A stretch of DNA of 42,368 nucleotides from Bradyrhizobium jicamae (GCF_001440395.1 NZ_LLXZ01000150.1:29937-72304); one strand, 5' to 3'. Shown: positions 1 through 6,926, numbered from the stretch's first letter. Notes: generated from the sequence alone by a model not told the origin. A program made the numbers and translations.

Positions 1-30
1 ACAAGGGGAGAGGGGACGTGCCGCGCTTTT

Positions 31-444
31 CTATGAACTCATGTGCTGGCTGAGACCGTCGATCGTCGGCGCGTTGGCGCAATATTCCTCGTAATGCGCA
101 GCCGCCGTGCCGGCAGCAAGATCGCGATCGCACTGGCGCTTGTGGATGCACATGGAGCAGACGCGCTCCATGTCACGCAGCACCAGCGGCTCGGTGCGCG
201 CGAGATCGTCCTGATCGATACCGAGCGCTGTTAGCATTTTCGGCAGCTCGTCTGCCGCATGCGGCCCCCGACGGACCAGCGCCTCCAGATCGGCAGAAGA
301 CATCCGCAGGTCGCTCGCGATCTGGCCGAAATTGGCGGCGTCGATCTCGCGCATTTCTCGCAGTTCACGTCGATGTTTGAGCCATTCGCCGAAGATATCG
401 ACCATGCGGCTGACGGTGGAATAAGGCTTTTCCTGAACGGTCAT
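31..444 (-). CDS. Small Cys-containing DUF6455-like protein
   Basis: 137-residue cytoplasmic protein of unknown function. The C-terminal half has a CxxC...C...C pattern (Cys96, Cys99, Cys105, Cys122) followed by a C-A-N-A tail, the layout I associate with DUF6455 proteins; four cysteines could hold a metal or Fe-S centre, but that is inference. The N-terminal segment (residues 20-33, rich in Arg and Glu) resembles the short basic helix of DUF1127-like proteins. A longer reading frame runs upstream to 645, but that part lies in a repeat element and is not credible; the ATG at 444 has an AAGGGAG ribosome-binding site 8 bases upstream. It stands alone, separated from the next gene by the 537-700 repeat. 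Stop is TAG at 31-33. Confidence 0.75.
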   Translation of the reverse strand: MTVQEKPYSTVSRMVDIFGEWLKHRRELREMREIDAANFGQIASDLRMSSADLEALVRRGPHAADELPKMLTALGIDQDDLARTEPLVLRDMERVCSMCIHKRQCDRDLAAGTAAAHYEEYCANAPTIDGLSQHMSS

Positions 445-536
445 GGCACGGCTCCCTTGGATTCTCTCTGATGTTCCAAGGTGAGCGCAAAGCCTGCGGG
501 CGTCATTGCGCTGGATCAAATTCGGGAGCGGTGGCC

Positions 537-700
537 TTACCCTCCCCTGGAGGGGGAGGGTCGGCTCGCATGAGCGAAGCGAAATGCGAGACGGGGTGGG
601 GTGATCTCTCAACTCGGGCGCTGCTGGATGTGGAGAGACCTTCACCCCGCCCCGCCGCTCATTTCATGAGCGTCGACCCTCCCCCTCCAGGGGAGGGTAA
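537..700. repeat. Composite palindromic intergenic repeat (element A)
   Basis: Two terminal hairpins (539-561 and 676-698; stems ACCCTCCCC/GGGGAGGGT) are themselves inverted copies of each other and enclose a core with GGGGTGGGGTGATCTCTC on one side and TTCACCCC on the other. The same layout, with other stem sequences, occurs at 15990-16131 and 18508-18662. It fills most of the 258-base gap between two minus-strand genes and is probably a non-autonomous REP-like element; when transcribed it would fold strongly. Confidence 0.75.
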
Positions 701-702
701 GC

Positions 703-1494
703 TTAGTGCGACCCAAACTTCTCCGCCGCCCAGGCATAAAGACTGCCGGCAATCGGCTTCTCGCCGCCGCGCCCCTTTGGCGAGATGTGCAATCCGACGA
801 TCTCTGGATCAGCCAGCAGGCCTGCAAAATCCGTTGGCTCGAAAAACAGTTTCGGCTCGGCGTGCACCGCGTAGAACGACTGTTTCGGCAGCGCGTGCTG
901 CAATTCGTTCGAGCGGCGCGCGAGCGCGGTGAGCGCGGCGGGGCCGTAGATGGCGACGCGGATGTCGGAGAGGCGGCTCGACCGGTGGCGCAGCTGGCGC
1001 AGCATGAAGGTGAGGCGATGGCGCAGTGCCAGCCAGTCCGGCGTCAGGTCTTCCTGCTCCATCAGGTCCTCGAACGCCCGCACGATCGGATCATTCGCAG
1101 GCAGGTACAGCACCGAATTGCCTAGCTGGCGCCGGCGCTCCCACGCGAAATAGGGCTTGGCCGGATCGATCTCGATCGGTTTGAGCAGCAGCACGTCGGC
1201 GTCGAGCCACAGCCCGGCGCGCTCGGCCATCAGCCGCATGCGGAAGAAATCGCTGAACTGCAGGATGGTCCAGTCGCGCCAGCCCCCGTCAGGCTCCGGC
1301 GGGCGCAACCGCTCGGAAAAGGAGTGCGGCAGGATCGCTTCTGCTTCGGCATTGCCGACGCCTTCGGGCAGGCCCGGTATTGGATCGAAGCTGTAGACGG
1401 TGACGTTGTGGCCGGCGGCGACCTGCGACCGGAGGCAGGTCAGCCGTAATCCATCGAGCCGGCCGTGCCAGAAGGTGACGACGTCAGGCCGCAT
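703..1494 (-). CDS. DXD-motif glycosyltransferase (Gly_transf_sug type)
   Basis: 263-residue protein resembling the small glycosyltransferases that carry a DXD sugar-binding region (Gly_transf_sug, GT32-like). The motif LWLDADVLLLKP at residues 95-106 gives the Asp-Ala-Asp triad (98-100) expected to hold the metal and nucleotide sugar; the N-terminal VTFWHGRLDGLRLTCLRS matches the usual first strand and helix. There is no signal peptide or clear membrane segment, so it probably acts in the cytoplasm on a lipid-linked or surface glycan; the acceptor is unknown. The ATG at 1494 was chosen because GGAGG lies 8 bases upstream; an extended frame to 1554 runs through the leuD terminator. Nothing nearby encodes polysaccharide synthesis. 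Confidence 0.75.
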   Translation of the reverse strand: MRPDVVTFWHGRLDGLRLTCLRSQVAAGHNVTVYSFDPIPGLPEGVGNAEAEAILPHSFSERLRPPEPDGGWRDWTILQFSDFFRMRLMAERAGLWLDADVLLLKPIEIDPAKPYFAWERRRQLGNSVLYLPANDPIVRAFEDLMEQEDLTPDWLALRHRLTFMLRQLRHRSSRLSDIRVAIYGPAALTALARRSNELQHALPKQSFYAVHAEPKLFFEPTDFAGLLADPEIVGLHISPKGRGGEKPIAGSLYAWAAEKFGSH

Positions 1495-1516
1495 TCGCGT
1501 CGCCTCCGCAGATATG

Positions 1517-1543
1517 AAAAGAGCCCCGATTTGGTCGGGGCTC
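1517..1543 (-). terminator. Rho-independent terminator after leuD
   Basis: Perfect 9-bp stem GAGCCCCGA/TCGGGGCTC with a 5-base loop (1521-1543), followed on the minus strand by TTTTC. It sits 11 bases past the leuD stop and ends just upstream of the glycosyltransferase ribosome-binding site, so it should isolate the two genes. Confidence 0.85.
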
Positions 1544-1554
1544 TCGTAGCACAA

Positions 1555-2160
1555 TCAGGCCCAGGCGCGCTCTTTCTTCAGCTTCGCCTCGTAATCGTCG
1601 ATCGACGACTTCTTTTCCATGGTCAGGCCGATGTCGTCGAGGCCGTTCATCAGGCAGTGCTTGCGGAACGGATCGATCTCGAACTTCACCTTGCCGCCGT
1701 CGGGACCGCGGATCTCCTGGTTGGCGAGATCGATGGTCAGCGTGGCGTTGGCGCCGCGCTCGGCGTCGTCGAACAGCTTGTCGAGGTCTTCCTGGGTGAC
1801 GCGGATCGGCAGAATGCCGTTCTTGAAGCAGTTGTTGTAGAAGATGTCGCCGAACGAGGTCGAGATCACGCAGCGGATGCCGAAATCCAGCAGCGCCCAC
1901 GGCGCGTGCTCGCGGCTCGAGCCGCAGCCGAAATTGTCGCCGGCGACCAGCACCTTGGCGTTGCGATAGGCCGGCTGGTTGAGCACGAAGTCCGGATTCT
2001 CGCTACCGTCATCCTTGTAGCGCTGTTCCGAGAAAAGGCCCTTGCCAAGGCCGGTGCGCTTGATGGTCTTCAAATACTGCTTCGGAATGATCATGTCGGT
2101 GTCGACATTGATGATCTTCAGCGGGGCAGCTACGCCTTCCAGTGTGGTGAACTTTTCCAT
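1555..2160 (-). CDS. leuD: 3-isopropylmalate dehydratase small subunit
   Basis: 201-residue small (swivel-domain) subunit of isopropylmalate isomerase, which with LeuC converts 2-isopropylmalate to 3-isopropylmalate in leucine synthesis. Recognised from the N-terminus (EKFTTLEGVAAPL, then NVDTDMIIPKQYLKTIKRTG) and the GDNFGCGSSREHAPWAL motif near residues 75-91, which supplies substrate-binding residues. Length fits the family (about 200). Start: ATG at 2160, 9 bases after GGGAAG; an in-frame GTG at 2169 would overlap that site. The partner leuC is about 3 kb further upstream on the same strand, separated by plus-strand genes, so the two subunits are not in one operon. A strong terminator follows. 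Confidence 0.97.
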   Translation of the reverse strand: MEKFTTLEGVAAPLKIINVDTDMIIPKQYLKTIKRTGLGKGLFSEQRYKDDGSENPDFVLNQPAYRNAKVLVAGDNFGCGSSREHAPWALLDFGIRCVISTSFGDIFYNNCFKNGILPIRVTQEDLDKLFDDAERGANATLTIDLANQEIRGPDGGKVKFEIDPFRKHCLMNGLDDIGLTMEKKSSIDDYEAKLKKERAWA

Positions 2161-2301
2161 CGATCGCACTTCCCGGTTGAAAAGGTGGGACGGGCCGCTG
2201 ATTTATCGCGAATATGGCCCCGGCAAAAGGCCAATTTGCGCATAGGCCGCCTGTTCTGGCGCGTTTTGGACGAACAGGCCGCCTGTCCGGGGGAAGACAC
2301 C

Positions 2302-2700
2302 CTAGCCCGCGCTGGCCTCGATCGCCTCCATATCGGCGTCCGACAGGCCGAAATGGTGGCCGATCTCATGGATCAGGACGTGGCGGACGATGTGGCCCAG
2401 CGTTTCCTCGTGCTCAGCCCAGTAGTCGAGGATCGGCCGGCGGTAGAGCCAGACCATGTTGGGCAGGCGGCCGATGTCCTGCGTGCTCTGCTGCGGCAGG
2501 CCGATCCCCTGGAACAGGCCGAGCAGGTCGAACTCGCTTTGCGCCTGCAACTCGTCGAGGACTTCGTCGGTCGGAAAGTCGTCGACGCGGATGATCACGC
2601 CCTCGCACAGGGTTCGAAAACCCTTTGGCAGGCGCTCGAACACCTCATGCGCCATGGCTTCCATTTCGGCGAGCGAGGGAGCTTTTGCTTCGGTCCACAT
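2302..2700 (-). CDS. Zincin-type metallopeptidase family protein
   Basis: 132-residue member of the small bacterial metallopeptidase family with a minimal zincin fold (Zincin_1, formerly DUF1025). The C-terminal HEIGHHFGLSD (residues 111-121) provides the HExxH zinc site (His111, Glu112, His115) and a downstream Asp121 as likely third ligand. Preceding hallmarks are GVIIRVDDFPTDEV and the LYRRPILDYW strand. No signal peptide, so cytoplasmic; no substrate is established for the family. The ATG at 2700 gives the usual length of about 130 residues, though no strong ribosome-binding site precedes it; the frame stays open to 2940, but that extension overlaps the divergent gene at 2813 and has no family resemblance. 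Confidence 0.85.
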   Translation of the reverse strand: MWTEAKAPSLAEMEAMAHEVFERLPKGFRTLCEGVIIRVDDFPTDEVLDELQAQSEFDLLGLFQGIGLPQQSTQDIGRLPNMVWLYRRPILDYWAEHEETLGHIVRHVLIHEIGHHFGLSDADMEAIEASAG

Positions 2701-2812
2701 CAGGACGTATTTAGCGTGTGTTATGTCCCAGCGCATAATGGTTTTGCGACAGTTGACCTTAACGCTCCAATCGGAGACCGTGCGGGCGTTATCAGGCTTG
2801 GGTGGGCTTAAG

Positions 2813-3139
2813 ATGAAACGGATTGTGACGGTTGCAGCGTGGGCTGCTTTTGCCGGGCTCTTGCTCCCCGGCGTCATGGCGCAGGCCCAGACGGCATCGC
2901 CGGAACTGCGAGGCGCGACGGCACCGCGGCCGGTCGTCACTGATGTATCCGCCCAGCGCCGCCGTCCGTTGCGGCGCGTACCGATCTATCGGCAGGAGGA
3001 GTGGGCGCCCGATGTCTGGCCGCGCTACAACCCCGGCCCCAACGCCGTGCGCGACTGCACCGCGCATTATGTGCAGGAGTACCGGCCGAGCGGCACGGTG
3101 ATCACGCCGCGCATGAATTGCTACTGGCGGCGCGGCTGA
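2813..3139 (+). CDS. Small exported basic protein, unknown function
   Basis: 108-residue predicted exported protein. Residues 1-26 form a classical signal peptide (MKRI, hydrophobic core, then VMAQAQ as cleavage region). The mature part is rich in Arg, Pro and Tyr and has two cysteines (in RDCTAHY and RMNCYWRR) that could form one disulfide. I do not recognise a named family, though similar short Arg/Tyr/Pro proteins are frequent in Bradyrhizobium. It is first in a plus-strand group of four exported small proteins, and divergent from the metallopeptidase gene with 112 bases between starts. Ribosome-binding site is weak (GGGTGGGCTTAAG). Confidence 0.7.
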   Translation: MKRIVTVAAWAAFAGLLLPGVMAQAQTASPELRGATAPRPVVTDVSAQRRRPLRRVPIYRQEEWAPDVWPRYNPGPNAVRDCTAHYVQEYRPSGTVITPRMNCYWRRG

Positions 3140-3356
3140 ACGCTTCCATCTTTCGTTGACGCATCGTTCGTCGCGATTGCCGTGAATTCACACACGGCGA
3201 TCGGCGCGTGCAGATCACAGAACGAAAGCGGCGGCATCCGTTCATCTTCGTGGCGCATTCATTCAGCGCCTATTCAAGTCACGGGCGCGAGATTGCGTGC
3301 AGCGTTGCGGCGAGCGATTCGACGCAGACGTGACACCCGATCCAAGGAGAGGATTC

Positions 3357-3608
3357 ATGCAGTTCACGAAAATTCTGGGCCTTGCTGCCGTTGGCGCGTT
3401 GCTGGCGTTCGCTGCGCCGGCCGAGCGCGCCAATGCGCTGTCGCTCAGCAATCCCGGCGCCGCCGCAGCGGTTCAGGAGGACGCGAAGCTGGCGACGACA
3501 GAAGTTCATTGGCGGCACCATCGCCACCACCATCATCATCGGTGGCACCGCTGGCATCATCGCCACCACCACCATCATCACCATCATCGTCACTGGCATC
3601 GCTGGTAA
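3357..3608 (+). CDS. Exported histidine-rich small protein
   Basis: 83-residue protein with a signal peptide (residues 1-27, ending around ERANA) and a mature N-terminus ALSLSNPG, followed by a C-terminal tract in which 21 of the last 33 residues are His, the rest Arg and Trp. Such tracts bind Ni, Zn, Cu or heme in many proteins; binding here is inferred from composition only. The start ATG follows a strong AAGGAGAGG site by 6 bases. The first mature residues resemble those of the Gly-rich protein at 4214 (ALSLASPG), so the two probably share ancestry in that part. A hairpin terminator follows at 3636, so the gene is probably transcribed alone. Confidence 0.8.
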   Translation: MQFTKILGLAAVGALLAFAAPAERANALSLSNPGAAAAVQEDAKLATTEVHWRHHRHHHHHRWHRWHHRHHHHHHHHRHWHRW

Positions 3609-3635
3609 GTGCGACAGCCGGACGCAGCGATCGAG

Positions 3636-3663
3636 CAGGCCCGTTCAATGCGGGCCTGTTTCG
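3636..3663 (+). terminator. Rho-independent terminator after the His-rich gene
   Basis: Stem CAGGCCCG/CGGGCCTG with loop TTCAATG (3636-3658), followed by TTTC. It lies 28 bases past the stop codon. Confidence 0.65.
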
Positions 3664-3742
3664 ATTCCAGCCGTCGCCTTGAAACCGGCGAGAATTTCTG
3701 CCCGATATCTCTGACATCGGGATTGGCAGGGAGACGTCCGTC

Positions 3743-4039
3743 ATGAAGAGCTTGATCGGGACAGCGTTTGTCGCAGCTGCGCTCGCGATTGCCGCACCGG
3801 CAGCGATCGATTCGGCCGCCGCGGCGCCACAGACGAAGGCGCAGCGCGCCGGCGTTTCCGGCGCCACGGACTTCAGCGCGCACCGCCATGTCAGGCGCTA
3901 CAACAGGCACTACGGCAATCATCGTCCGCACTATCATCGTTCCTATTATTACGCGCGGCCCGTCTACTATCGGCCATATCCCTATGACACGCCGGCGCCG
4001 TTCACCTTCGGCATCGGCTTTGGACCGTCCTGGTGGTGA
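3743..4039 (+). CDS. Exported Tyr/His/Arg-rich small protein
   Basis: 98-residue protein with a signal peptide (residues 1-28, ending SAAAAPQ) and a mature region dominated by His, Tyr and Arg (for example HRSYYYARPVYYRPYP), ending in GFGPSWW. No domain recognised. Ribosome-binding site GGGAG 10-11 bases before ATG. It lies between the His-rich and Gly-rich genes in the same orientation but with over 100 bases on each side, and a terminator separates it from the gene upstream. The aromatic-basic composition suggests a cell-envelope or surface-associated protein; this is inference. Confidence 0.7.
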   Translation: MKSLIGTAFVAAALAIAAPAAIDSAAAAPQTKAQRAGVSGATDFSAHRHVRRYNRHYGNHRPHYHRSYYYARPVYYRPYPYDTPAPFTFGIGFGPSWW

Positions 4040-4213
4040 AGCACGGATGCGAAAGTTCTGCGATGTGTTCATCTTGATGCACAACGCATTCATGGCGCGT
4101 TCACGTGGCTGTCTCTAACTTCACGTTGGGAGCGACCGCACAAGAAAAAGCGACGAGGGCCAGCCGCAGAAGCGGCACAAGGCGCGCCGTCGCCGGTTAG
4201 GGAGGTTCAATCC

Positions 4214-4861
4214 ATGGCGATATCCGATCCCGGACGCGGCCTGGTCCGCCGTCTGGGCGTTACAGCTGCGGCTTTTTTTGCGTTCGCGGCGGCATCACAA
4301 CAGCGCGCCGAGGCGCTCTCGCTTGCAAGTCCCGGCACGGCGCCCTCAGCGAAATTTGCAACCGACGGACTGACGACCCAGGTTCAACACCGCGGTGGAA
4401 TGGGCGGTGGCGGTGGTTTCCGTGGCGGTGGAGGCGGTGGCTTCCGAGGCGGCGGTGGCGGATTTCACGGTGGTGGATTCCGCGGCGGCGGTGCGGCGTT
4501 TCATGGCGGCGGCTTCCGCGGTGGCGGCGCGGCGTTTCGTGGTGGTGGGTTCAGGGGTGGCGGGATGGCGATCCACCGGGGCGGCTTTCGTGCGGCGCCG
4601 GTGTTCCGCGGCGGCGGTTATCGTGTGGCTCCCGCCTTCTATGGTCGCCGCCACTTTTACGGATACCGTCATGCGTACCACCGGCCCTTCTACCGGCGTC
4701 ACTTCCATCGACGCTTCTATTACGCGCCGGCCTACTACTCGTACCCGGCCTATTATTATCCGCGCCGCTGCCGCGTGATCTGGACCTATTACGGGCCGCG
4801 CAGGATTTGCAGACCCTGGTATCGTTCCTACTGGCGCGCCCGCTACTACGGCTATTGGTGA
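4214..4861 (+). CDS. Exported Gly-rich and Tyr/Arg-rich protein
   Basis: 215-residue exported protein in three parts: a signal sequence with a longer basic lead (residues 1-35, ending QQRAEA); a Gly-rich block (about 60-125) built from GGGFRGGGAAFHGGGF-like units; and a Tyr/Arg/His-rich C-terminus (130-215) with two cysteines (RRCRVIW, RRICRPW). The mature start ALSLASPG and the following TTQVQH match the corresponding part of the His-rich protein at 3357 (ALSLSNPG, TTEVHW). GGGAGG lies 9 bases before the ATG. Glycine-rich exported proteins of this type are sometimes labelled sulfur globule protein-like, but nothing here shows that function. A strong terminator follows. Confidence 0.75.
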   Translation: MAISDPGRGLVRRLGVTAAAFFAFAAASQQRAEALSLASPGTAPSAKFATDGLTTQVQHRGGMGGGGGFRGGGGGGFRGGGGGFHGGGFRGGGAAFHGGGFRGGGAAFRGGGFRGGGMAIHRGGFRAAPVFRGGGYRVAPAFYGRRHFYGYRHAYHRPFYRRHFHRRFYYAPAYYSYPAYYYPRRCRVIWTYYGPRRICRPWYRSYWRARYYGYW

Positions 4862-4876
4862 AAACCGAAAACGAAA

Positions 4877-4903
4877 CAGGCGCCCGAAGGGCGCCTGCTT
4901 TTT
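4877..4903 (+). terminator. Rho-independent terminator after the Gly-rich gene
   Basis: Perfect 9-bp stem CAGGCGCCC/GGGCGCCTG with loop GAA (4877-4897), then CTTTTT. It lies 16 bases after the stop codon and just before the convergent gene at 4920. Confidence 0.9.
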
Positions 4904-4919
4904 CGAGCGGGAAGATCAC

Positions 4920-5123
4920 TCAGATCCTTTCCCAGGGCTTGACCTTCCACGGCGTCAGCTTCTCCATCCGCCATTGCTGCCAATGCTCCGGCGGCCAGTG
5001 ACTGAGGCGCGAGGTCTCCTTGGTGGCGGTGGTCTGCAGGTCGACGATGCGCGGCGTCGTGCGGCGGCGCACCTGTTTCGTCGCCTCGCTGATCATATCG
5101 ACAAATTCAGACTTGTCGGTCAC
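4920..5123 (-). CDS. Hypothetical 67-residue protein with occluded RBS
   Basis: Small cytoplasmic protein that I do not recognise; basic N-terminal half (EATKQVRRRTTPRIVDLQ), Trp-rich C-terminal half (HWPPEHWQQWRMEKLTPWK...W) with five tryptophans. No signal or membrane segment. The frame has no ATG; GTG at 5123 is preferred because GAGGGA lies 8 bases upstream, while GTG at 5147 would lie inside the hairpin loop. That ribosome-binding site is part of a 12-bp stem (5131-5159), so translation may be gated. It is about 100 bases downstream of leuC on the same strand and could be read from the leuC transcript. Convergent with the Gly-rich gene. Confidence 0.6.
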   Translation of the reverse strand: MTDKSEFVDMISEATKQVRRRTTPRIVDLQTTATKETSRLSHWPPEHWQQWRMEKLTPWKVKPWERI

Positions 5124-5130
5124 GGCCAAA

Positions 5131-5159
5131 GTCCCTCGCGAAAACACTTCGCAAGGGAC
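5131..5159 (-). promoter_or_regulatory. Hairpin sequestering a ribosome-binding site
   Basis: Inverted repeat with 12-base arms (5131-5142 and 5148-5159; GTCCCT...GCGAA pairs with TTCGC...AGGGAC, 11 of 12 positions) and a 5-base loop. On the minus strand the 3' arm contains the GAGGGA that would serve as Shine-Dalgarno for the GTG start at 5123. A possible translational switch, or simply a transcribed stem; not a standard terminator because no U run follows. Confidence 0.6.
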
Positions 5160-5185
5160 AGTGTGCGCTTTTGCCTGTTAACGCG

Positions 5186-5200
5186 GCGTTTCCGAAACGC
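5186..5200. repeat. 15-base palindrome downstream of leuC
   Basis: GCGTTTC/GAAACGC with a single central base. It lies 25 bases beyond the leuC stop. It lacks a U tract and so is not an obvious intrinsic terminator; it could be an mRNA 3'-end stabiliser or a protein-binding site. Confidence 0.4.
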
Positions 5201-5224
5201 TTCGCAATCTAGACAAACAGAGGG

Positions 5225-6631
5225 TTAACGCCAGTCCCGGACGTCGACGAAGTGCCCGGCGATCGCCGCCGCCGCCGCCATCGCCGGTGACACCAGGTGG
5301 GTGCGGCCCTTGAAACCCTGCCGGCCCTCGAAATTGCGGTTCGAGGTCGAGGCGCAGCGCTCTTCCGGCGCCAGCTTGTCGGGGTTCATGGCAAGGCACA
5401 TCGAGCAACCCGGCTCGCGCCACTCGAAGCCCGCCTTGATGAAGATCTTGTCGAGGCCTTCGGCTTCCGCCTGCTCCTTGACGATGCCGGAGCCCGGCAC
5501 GACCATCGCATTGACGTGGGCGTTGACCGTCTTGCCCTCGGCGATCTTTGCGGCGGCGCGCAGATCCTCGATGCGGCCGTTGGTGCAGGAGCCGATGAAG
5601 ACGCGATCGAGCTTGATGTCGGTGATCTTCGTGCCCGCGATCAGGCCCATATATTTCAGCGCGCGGTGCTTCGACAGCCGCTTGGCCTCGTCCTCGATCT
5701 TGTCGGGATCGGGCACGAAGCCCGCGATCGAAACCACGTCCTCGGGCGAGGTGCCCCAGGTCACGATCGGCGGCAGCTTTGCCGCGTCCAGCCGGATCTC
5801 GTGATCGAAATGCGCGCCTTCGTCGGAGCGCAGCTTTTCCCAGTAGCGCATCGCGGCATCCCAGTCGGCGCCTTTCGGCGACTTCGGGCGACCTTTGAGG
5901 AATTCGAACGCCTTCTCGTCCGGTGCGACCAGGCCGGCGCGGGCGCCGCCTTCGATCGACATGTTGCAGACCGTCATGCGGCCTTCCATCGTCAGCGCCC
6001 GGATGGCCTCGCCGGCATATTCCAGCACATAGCCGGTGCCGCCGGCGGTGCCGATCTCGCCGATGATGGCGAGGATGATGTCCTTGCCGGTGACGCCGTC
6101 GGGCAATTTGCCGTCGACCACCGCGCGCATGTTCTTCGCCTTCTTCTGGATCAGCGTTTGCGTCGCCAGCACGTGCTCGACTTCGGAAGTGCCGATGCCG
6201 TGCGCGAGCGCGCCGAACGCGCCATGGGTGGAGGTATGGCTGTCACCGCAGACGATGGTGGTGCCGGGCAGCGTAAAGCCCTGCTCCGGACCGATCACGT
6301 GCACGATGCCCTGGCGCTTGTCGAACTCGTCGTAATATTCGACGCCGAACTCCTTGGCATTCTCGGCCAGCGCCTTGATCTGCTCGATGCTTTCAGGATC
6401 GGGATTGGGCTTGGTGCGATCAGTGGTCGGGACGTTATGGTCGACGACGGCGAGCGTCTTCTCCGGCGCGCGCACCTTGCGCCCCGTGGCGCGCAGGCCT
6501 TCGAACGCCTGCGGCGAGGTCACTTCATGCACCAGATGGCGGTCGATATAGAGCAGGCAGGTGCCGTCTTCGGCTTCGTGCACCAGATGGTCGTTCCAGA
6601 TCTTGTCGTACAGCGTGGTTGGCTTGGACAT
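5225..6631 (-). CDS. leuC: 3-isopropylmalate dehydratase large subunit
   Basis: 468-residue catalytic subunit of isopropylmalate isomerase, an aconitase-superfamily [4Fe-4S] enzyme of leucine synthesis; acts with LeuD (encoded at 1555-2160). The cluster ligands are visible: Cys349 in FIGSCTNGR, and Cys409 and Cys412 in PGCSMCLAMN; CGDSHTSTHGAFGALAHGIG (129-148) and the C-terminal SNRNFEGRQG are further family signatures. Length is normal. The ATG at 6631 follows GGAG by 9 bases; an ATG two codons upstream is too close to that site. The 347-base region before it holds a candidate promoter and an Irr box (6833-6849), which fits iron-dependent expression of an Fe-S enzyme. No terminator is obvious downstream. 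Confidence 0.98.
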   Translation of the reverse strand: MSKPTTLYDKIWNDHLVHEAEDGTCLLYIDRHLVHEVTSPQAFEGLRATGRKVRAPEKTLAVVDHNVPTTDRTKPNPDPESIEQIKALAENAKEFGVEYYDEFDKRQGIVHVIGPEQGFTLPGTTIVCGDSHTSTHGAFGALAHGIGTSEVEHVLATQTLIQKKAKNMRAVVDGKLPDGVTGKDIILAIIGEIGTAGGTGYVLEYAGEAIRALTMEGRMTVCNMSIEGGARAGLVAPDEKAFEFLKGRPKSPKGADWDAAMRYWEKLRSDEGAHFDHEIRLDAAKLPPIVTWGTSPEDVVSIAGFVPDPDKIEDEAKRLSKHRALKYMGLIAGTKITDIKLDRVFIGSCTNGRIEDLRAAAKIAEGKTVNAHVNAMVVPGSGIVKEQAEAEGLDKIFIKAGFEWREPGCSMCLAMNPDKLAPEERCASTSNRNFEGRQGFKGRTHLVSPAMAAAAAIAGHFVDVRDWR

Positions 6632-6832
6632 GAGCATAAGCTCCAAAGGAAATTCTGTGTGAGCGGTAAGGCGCGGAACGCGCGCCGGCAACGTACGTCA
6701 GCGCAACATCAAGCTGCGCGCGTAAGCGCTGACGTCGCCGAAGTCGCGAACCGTCCGAAGAACCGGCCGGGCAGGCGCGAGCGATCGTCGATGACGATGC
6801 GCTGGGCGGTGCCGACGGCGGCGCTGGTACGA

Positions 6833-6849
6833 TCTAGAACCATTCTGAA
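6833..6849 (-). promoter_or_regulatory. Candidate Irr box (ICE motif) of leuC
   Basis: Plus-strand TCTAGAACCATTCTGAA; read toward leuC it is TTCAGAA-TGG-TTCTAGA, matching the rhizobial ICE consensus TTTAGAA-N3-TTCTAAA, as I remember it, at 12 of 14 defined positions. It begins one base past the candidate -10 (6851-6856), so it would overlap the transcription start, the usual place for repression. It lies about 200 bases upstream of the leuC start. Confidence 0.65.
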
Positions 6850-6850
6850 T

Positions 6851-6879
6851 TTCTAACACAGCGCCCGCTGTCGCCACAA
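6851..6879 (-). promoter_or_regulatory. Candidate leuC promoter
   Basis: On the minus strand TTGTGG (6874-6879) and TTAGAA (6851-6856) are separated by exactly 17 bases, a plausible housekeeping -35/-10 pair for an alphaproteobacterium. The Irr box follows immediately. The whole 6632-6978 gap has no credible gene; it holds this promoter, the Irr box, a long leader of about 200 bases and the rplS terminator. Confidence 0.5.
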
Positions 6880-6926
6880 TCAATCGATTGGGCAGAGGCA
6901 TTGCCTAGATAGGCATAGCGCAACAA

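Noticed and set aside
444..645. N-terminal extension of the first gene
   Set aside because: It would translate through the palindromic repeat; the ATG at 444 has a proper Shine-Dalgarno.
5297..6856. 519-codon plus-strand frame opposite leuC
   Set aside because: Antisense shadow; leuC motifs are complete on the other strand.
6698..6901. 67-codon minus-strand frame upstream of leuC
   Set aside because: Overlaps the candidate promoter and Irr box; Arg/His-rich with no family resemblance.
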